A stretch of DNA of 6,836 nucleotides from CAJPNN01 sp041844735. Lineage in GTDB: Bacteria; Bacillota; Clostridia; Peptostreptococcales; Anaerovoracaceae. Below the pieces are notes generated by a model that saw only the letters and a list, made by a program, of their open reading frames with translations, made no database searches and was not told the DNA's origin. Of this stretch, positions 5,921 to 6,836 are shown one piece after another (the first letter of the stretch is position 1; each line of letters begins with the position of its first letter). The DNA lies in contig JBGZBP010000068.1 in NCBI GenBank assembly GCA_041844735.1, positions 1 through 6,836 on the forward strand, given 5' to 3'. A program made the position numbers and the translations under genes.

Positions 5921-5952
5921 CTATGCCTATGAGCAGAAAGGAGCGACCAACC

Positions 5953-6249
5953 ATGGCAAAACCAAAAGAGAAAACCCGTGAGGAACTGCAAGCAGAGATT
6001 GAGGACGGAAAGAAGAAAATCCGGCAGTTTGGGAACCGAGAAAAGATGTTGCGTCAGAAGCTATCCAAAGAGGAACGCAGAACGCGCAGCCACCGCCTTA
6101 TCGTCCGGGGCGCAGTCTTTGAAAGCATTGTGCCGGAGGCAAAGAACATGAGTGACGAGGAAGCCGCAGCACTTCTTAGGCTTGCTTTGACGAGTGAGCC
6201 GGTACGGGAGTATCTGAAAAAACGAACCGAAAGCGGGAACGCTGAATAA
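5953..6249 (+). CDS. DUF3847-like mobilization accessory protein
   Basis: This 98-residue protein begins MAKPKEKTREELQAEIEDGKKKIRQFGNREKMLRQKL, a charged coiled-coil start. It continues with EERRTRSHRLIVRGAVFESIV, a conserved block that I associate with DUF3847 proteins beside MobA/MobL relaxases. The tail (MSDEEAAALLRLALTSEPVREYLKKR) is helical. Its position, with the stop codon directly at the oriT, suggests a MobC-like helper that binds oriT or the relaxase. That role is inferred. The ATG at 5953 is chosen because AAAGGAG (5937-5943) is 9 nt upstream. The in-frame ATG at 5923 lies before that SD and just after a hairpin, so it is unlikely. Confidence 0.75.
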   Translation: MAKPKEKTREELQAEIEDGKKKIRQFGNREKMLRQKLSKEERRTRSHRLIVRGAVFESIVPEAKNMSDEEAAALLRLALTSEPVREYLKKRTESGNAE

Positions 6250-6316
6250 AGCCCTTAGACACTAAGGGCGCACTTATACACCCTAACGGGCGTGTGCACT
6301 CTACCGAGGGCTTTAT
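6246..6316 (-). other. oriT: Origin of transfer (oriT) with RSF1010/MOBQ-type nic core on the minus strand
   Basis: Read on the minus strand, TAAGTGCGCCCT (6276 down to 6265) matches, as I remember it, the nic core of RSF1010. The expected cut is after TAAGTGCG, between the complements of 6269 and 6268. Upstream on that strand is the stem-loop ACGCCC-GTTA-GGGTGT (6292-6277), placed as in RSF1010. Downstream is a perfect 8-bp hairpin, GCCCTTAG with CTAAGGGC (6251-6258 with 6262-6269). A perfect 10-bp inverted repeat (6246-6255 with 6307-6316) encloses both. The DNA 5' of the cut goes first, toward lower coordinates, so the adjacent relaxase gene would enter the recipient last, as is usual for mob genes. 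It starts at the stop codon of the DUF3847-like gene. Confidence 0.8.
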
Positions 6317-6492
6317 CTTAAGCACAGGGATTTTACCCTGCACTACGATTGGCGGCTTTGCCGCAGACAGGGGACGCTACACTTCCCCTGCGACAGCTTG
6401 CGCTGTCTACCCTTTTGTGTGCTTGCGGAAACCGAACACCTTGTTACGCAAGCTATTCATTTTCCACAAGTTTTATATCCGCTATACTGGAG
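6317..6492. repeat. Cluster of small inverted repeats between oriT and relaxase gene
   Basis: This non-coding leader has five consecutive potential hairpins. They are CAGGG/CCCTG (6325-6329 with 6336-6340), GCGGC/GCCGC (6352-6356 with 6360-6364), CAGGGG/CCCCTG (6368-6373 with 6385-6390), GACAGC/GCTGTC (6392-6397 with 6402-6407) and GCTTGCG/CGCAAGC (6421-6427 with 6447-6453). All are perfect over the stated arms. None has a T-run, so they are not ordinary terminators. They could be extra relaxase or accessory-protein sites, or a structured leader for the relaxase mRNA. No convincing promoter is visible. Confidence 0.6.
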
Positions 6493-6836
6493 GTGATACC
6501 CATAGCCATTTACCATTGTAACATCAGCATAGCCAGCCGGGGCAAAGGCAAATCATCCGTTGCCGCAGCCGCCTACCGAAGCGGCGAAAAGCTGACAAAC
6601 GAATGGGACGGAATAACCCATGACTACACCCGCAAAGGCGGCGTTGTCCATACAGAAATCATGCTGCCGTCCCATGCGCCACCCTCATTCTCTGACCGTT
6701 CAACCTTGTGGAACAGTGTAGAGAAAATCGAAAAAAGTAAAAACTCACAGCTTGCGAGGGAAATAGAAATTGCATTGCCTAAAGAATTGGACAGGGAAAA
6801 ACAGATTGAGCTTGTGCGAGAGTATGTAAAAGAAAA
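6493..6836 (+). CDS. mobA: MobA/MobL relaxase (MOBQ), N-terminal part, runs off the window
   Basis: The relaxase would nick the neighbouring oriT and lead the strand into the recipient. About 110 residues are visible: AIYHCNISIASRGKGKSSVAAAAYRSGEKL, then THDYTRKGGVVHTEIMLP, SQLAREIEIALPKELDREKQIELVREYV. Its pattern parallels RSF1010 MobA (AIYHL, ADYI, EVEFALPVEL). If counted from ATA 6502, the likely catalytic tyrosine is residue 25, as in RSF1010. The histidine-rich metal motif lies beyond the window. The start is uncertain. GGAGG (6489-6493) is ideally spaced (8 nt) for the ATA at 6502, while the in-frame GTG at 6493 overlaps the SD. I give 6493 because AUA initiation is rare. The frame is open to the end, and the last ~120 bases are more AT-rich than the first part. 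Confidence 0.88.
   Translation, partial: MIPIAIYHCNISIASRGKGKSSVAAAAYRSGEKLTNEWDGITHDYTRKGGVVHTEIMLPSHAPPSFSDRSTLWNSVEKIEKSKNSQLAREIEIALPKELDREKQIELVREYVKE

Larger units (their letters stand above)
2403..6836 (+). mobile_element. TnpX-type mobilizable element inserted in the ICE coupling-protein gene (right end not in window)
   Basis: The left boundary is placed at about 2402-2404, where coupling-protein coding ends after TGG (2400-2402) and base composition rises sharply. A GA dinucleotide (2402-2403) sits at the junction. GA is the crossover dinucleotide known for TnpX and TndX recombinases, but the exact border cannot be fixed without an empty site. Contents in order are a large serine recombinase, a 58-aa protein, a TnpW-like protein, a conserved accessory protein, an alpha/beta hydrolase cargo gene, a DUF3847-like protein, oriT, and the start of a MOBQ relaxase. 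There are no type IV secretion genes in the visible part, so this is probably an integrative mobilizable element rather than a conjugative one. The unseen right part could change that view. Confidence 0.75.

Noticed and set aside
6460..6488. TATACT at 6483-6488 as a -10 for the relaxase gene
   Set aside because: It would start transcription at or after the SD, and the -35 region is poor.
6294..6521. Plus-strand frame of 75 codons across the hairpin cluster
   Set aside because: It has no SD, covers the oriT-adjacent inverted repeats, overlaps the relaxase start in another frame and shows no recognisable protein features.
1..6836. CRISPR array, tRNA or rRNA genes
   Set aside because: No repeat-spacer pattern was seen; the 23-bp units are imperfect, few and coding. 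No cloverleaf or rRNA segment was recognised on either strand.

Overview
The window looks like accessory DNA from a low-GC Firmicute, most likely a clostridial or related anaerobic lineage. It contains a mobilizable element nested inside an integrative conjugative element (ICE). Evidence for this is strong Shine-Dalgarno (SD) sites, an ICE gene order of the Tn1549/CTn type, and a TnpX/TndX-type recombinase. The host species cannot be named from this sequence.

Region 1 (1-2402) is AT-rich ICE backbone, all on the plus strand. It holds an unresolved gene end at the left edge, a small CD1845-like membrane protein, an intrinsic terminator, a DnaD/DUF6017-like replication protein, pcfB, and the first ~110 codons of a VirD4/TraG-type coupling protein. 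The last three genes are translationally coupled (TGATG and ATGA overlaps). Inside the replication gene lie five iteron-like units with an exact 23-bp period, which suggests an origin within the initiator gene. pcfB has a frameshift near 1931-1938, but its C-terminal codons continue intact in another frame to the coupling-protein start.

Region 2 (about 2403 to beyond 6836) is a visibly GC-richer element that interrupts the coupling-protein gene just after a conserved GSARW segment. Its left end carries an 8-bp inverted repeat and a large serine recombinase gene. These are followed by a 58-aa basic protein, a terminator, a TnpW-like gene and a small conserved accessory gene. An AT-rich alpha/beta hydrolase with its own promoter comes next and looks like cargo. 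The element's mobilization module follows: a DUF3847-like protein, an origin of transfer, and the start of a MobA/MobL (MOBQ) relaxase that runs off the right edge. The oriT contains, on the minus strand, TAAGTGCGCCCT, which I recognise as the RSF1010-type nic core, preceded by a stem-loop.

As a system, the recombinase would excise and insert the inner element. MobA would nick its oriT so it could travel using a type IV secretion machine supplied by another element. The resident ICE has two lesions in its own coupling complex (pcfB frameshift and virD4 interruption), so it is probably unable to transfer itself unless the inner element leaves or other genes complement it.
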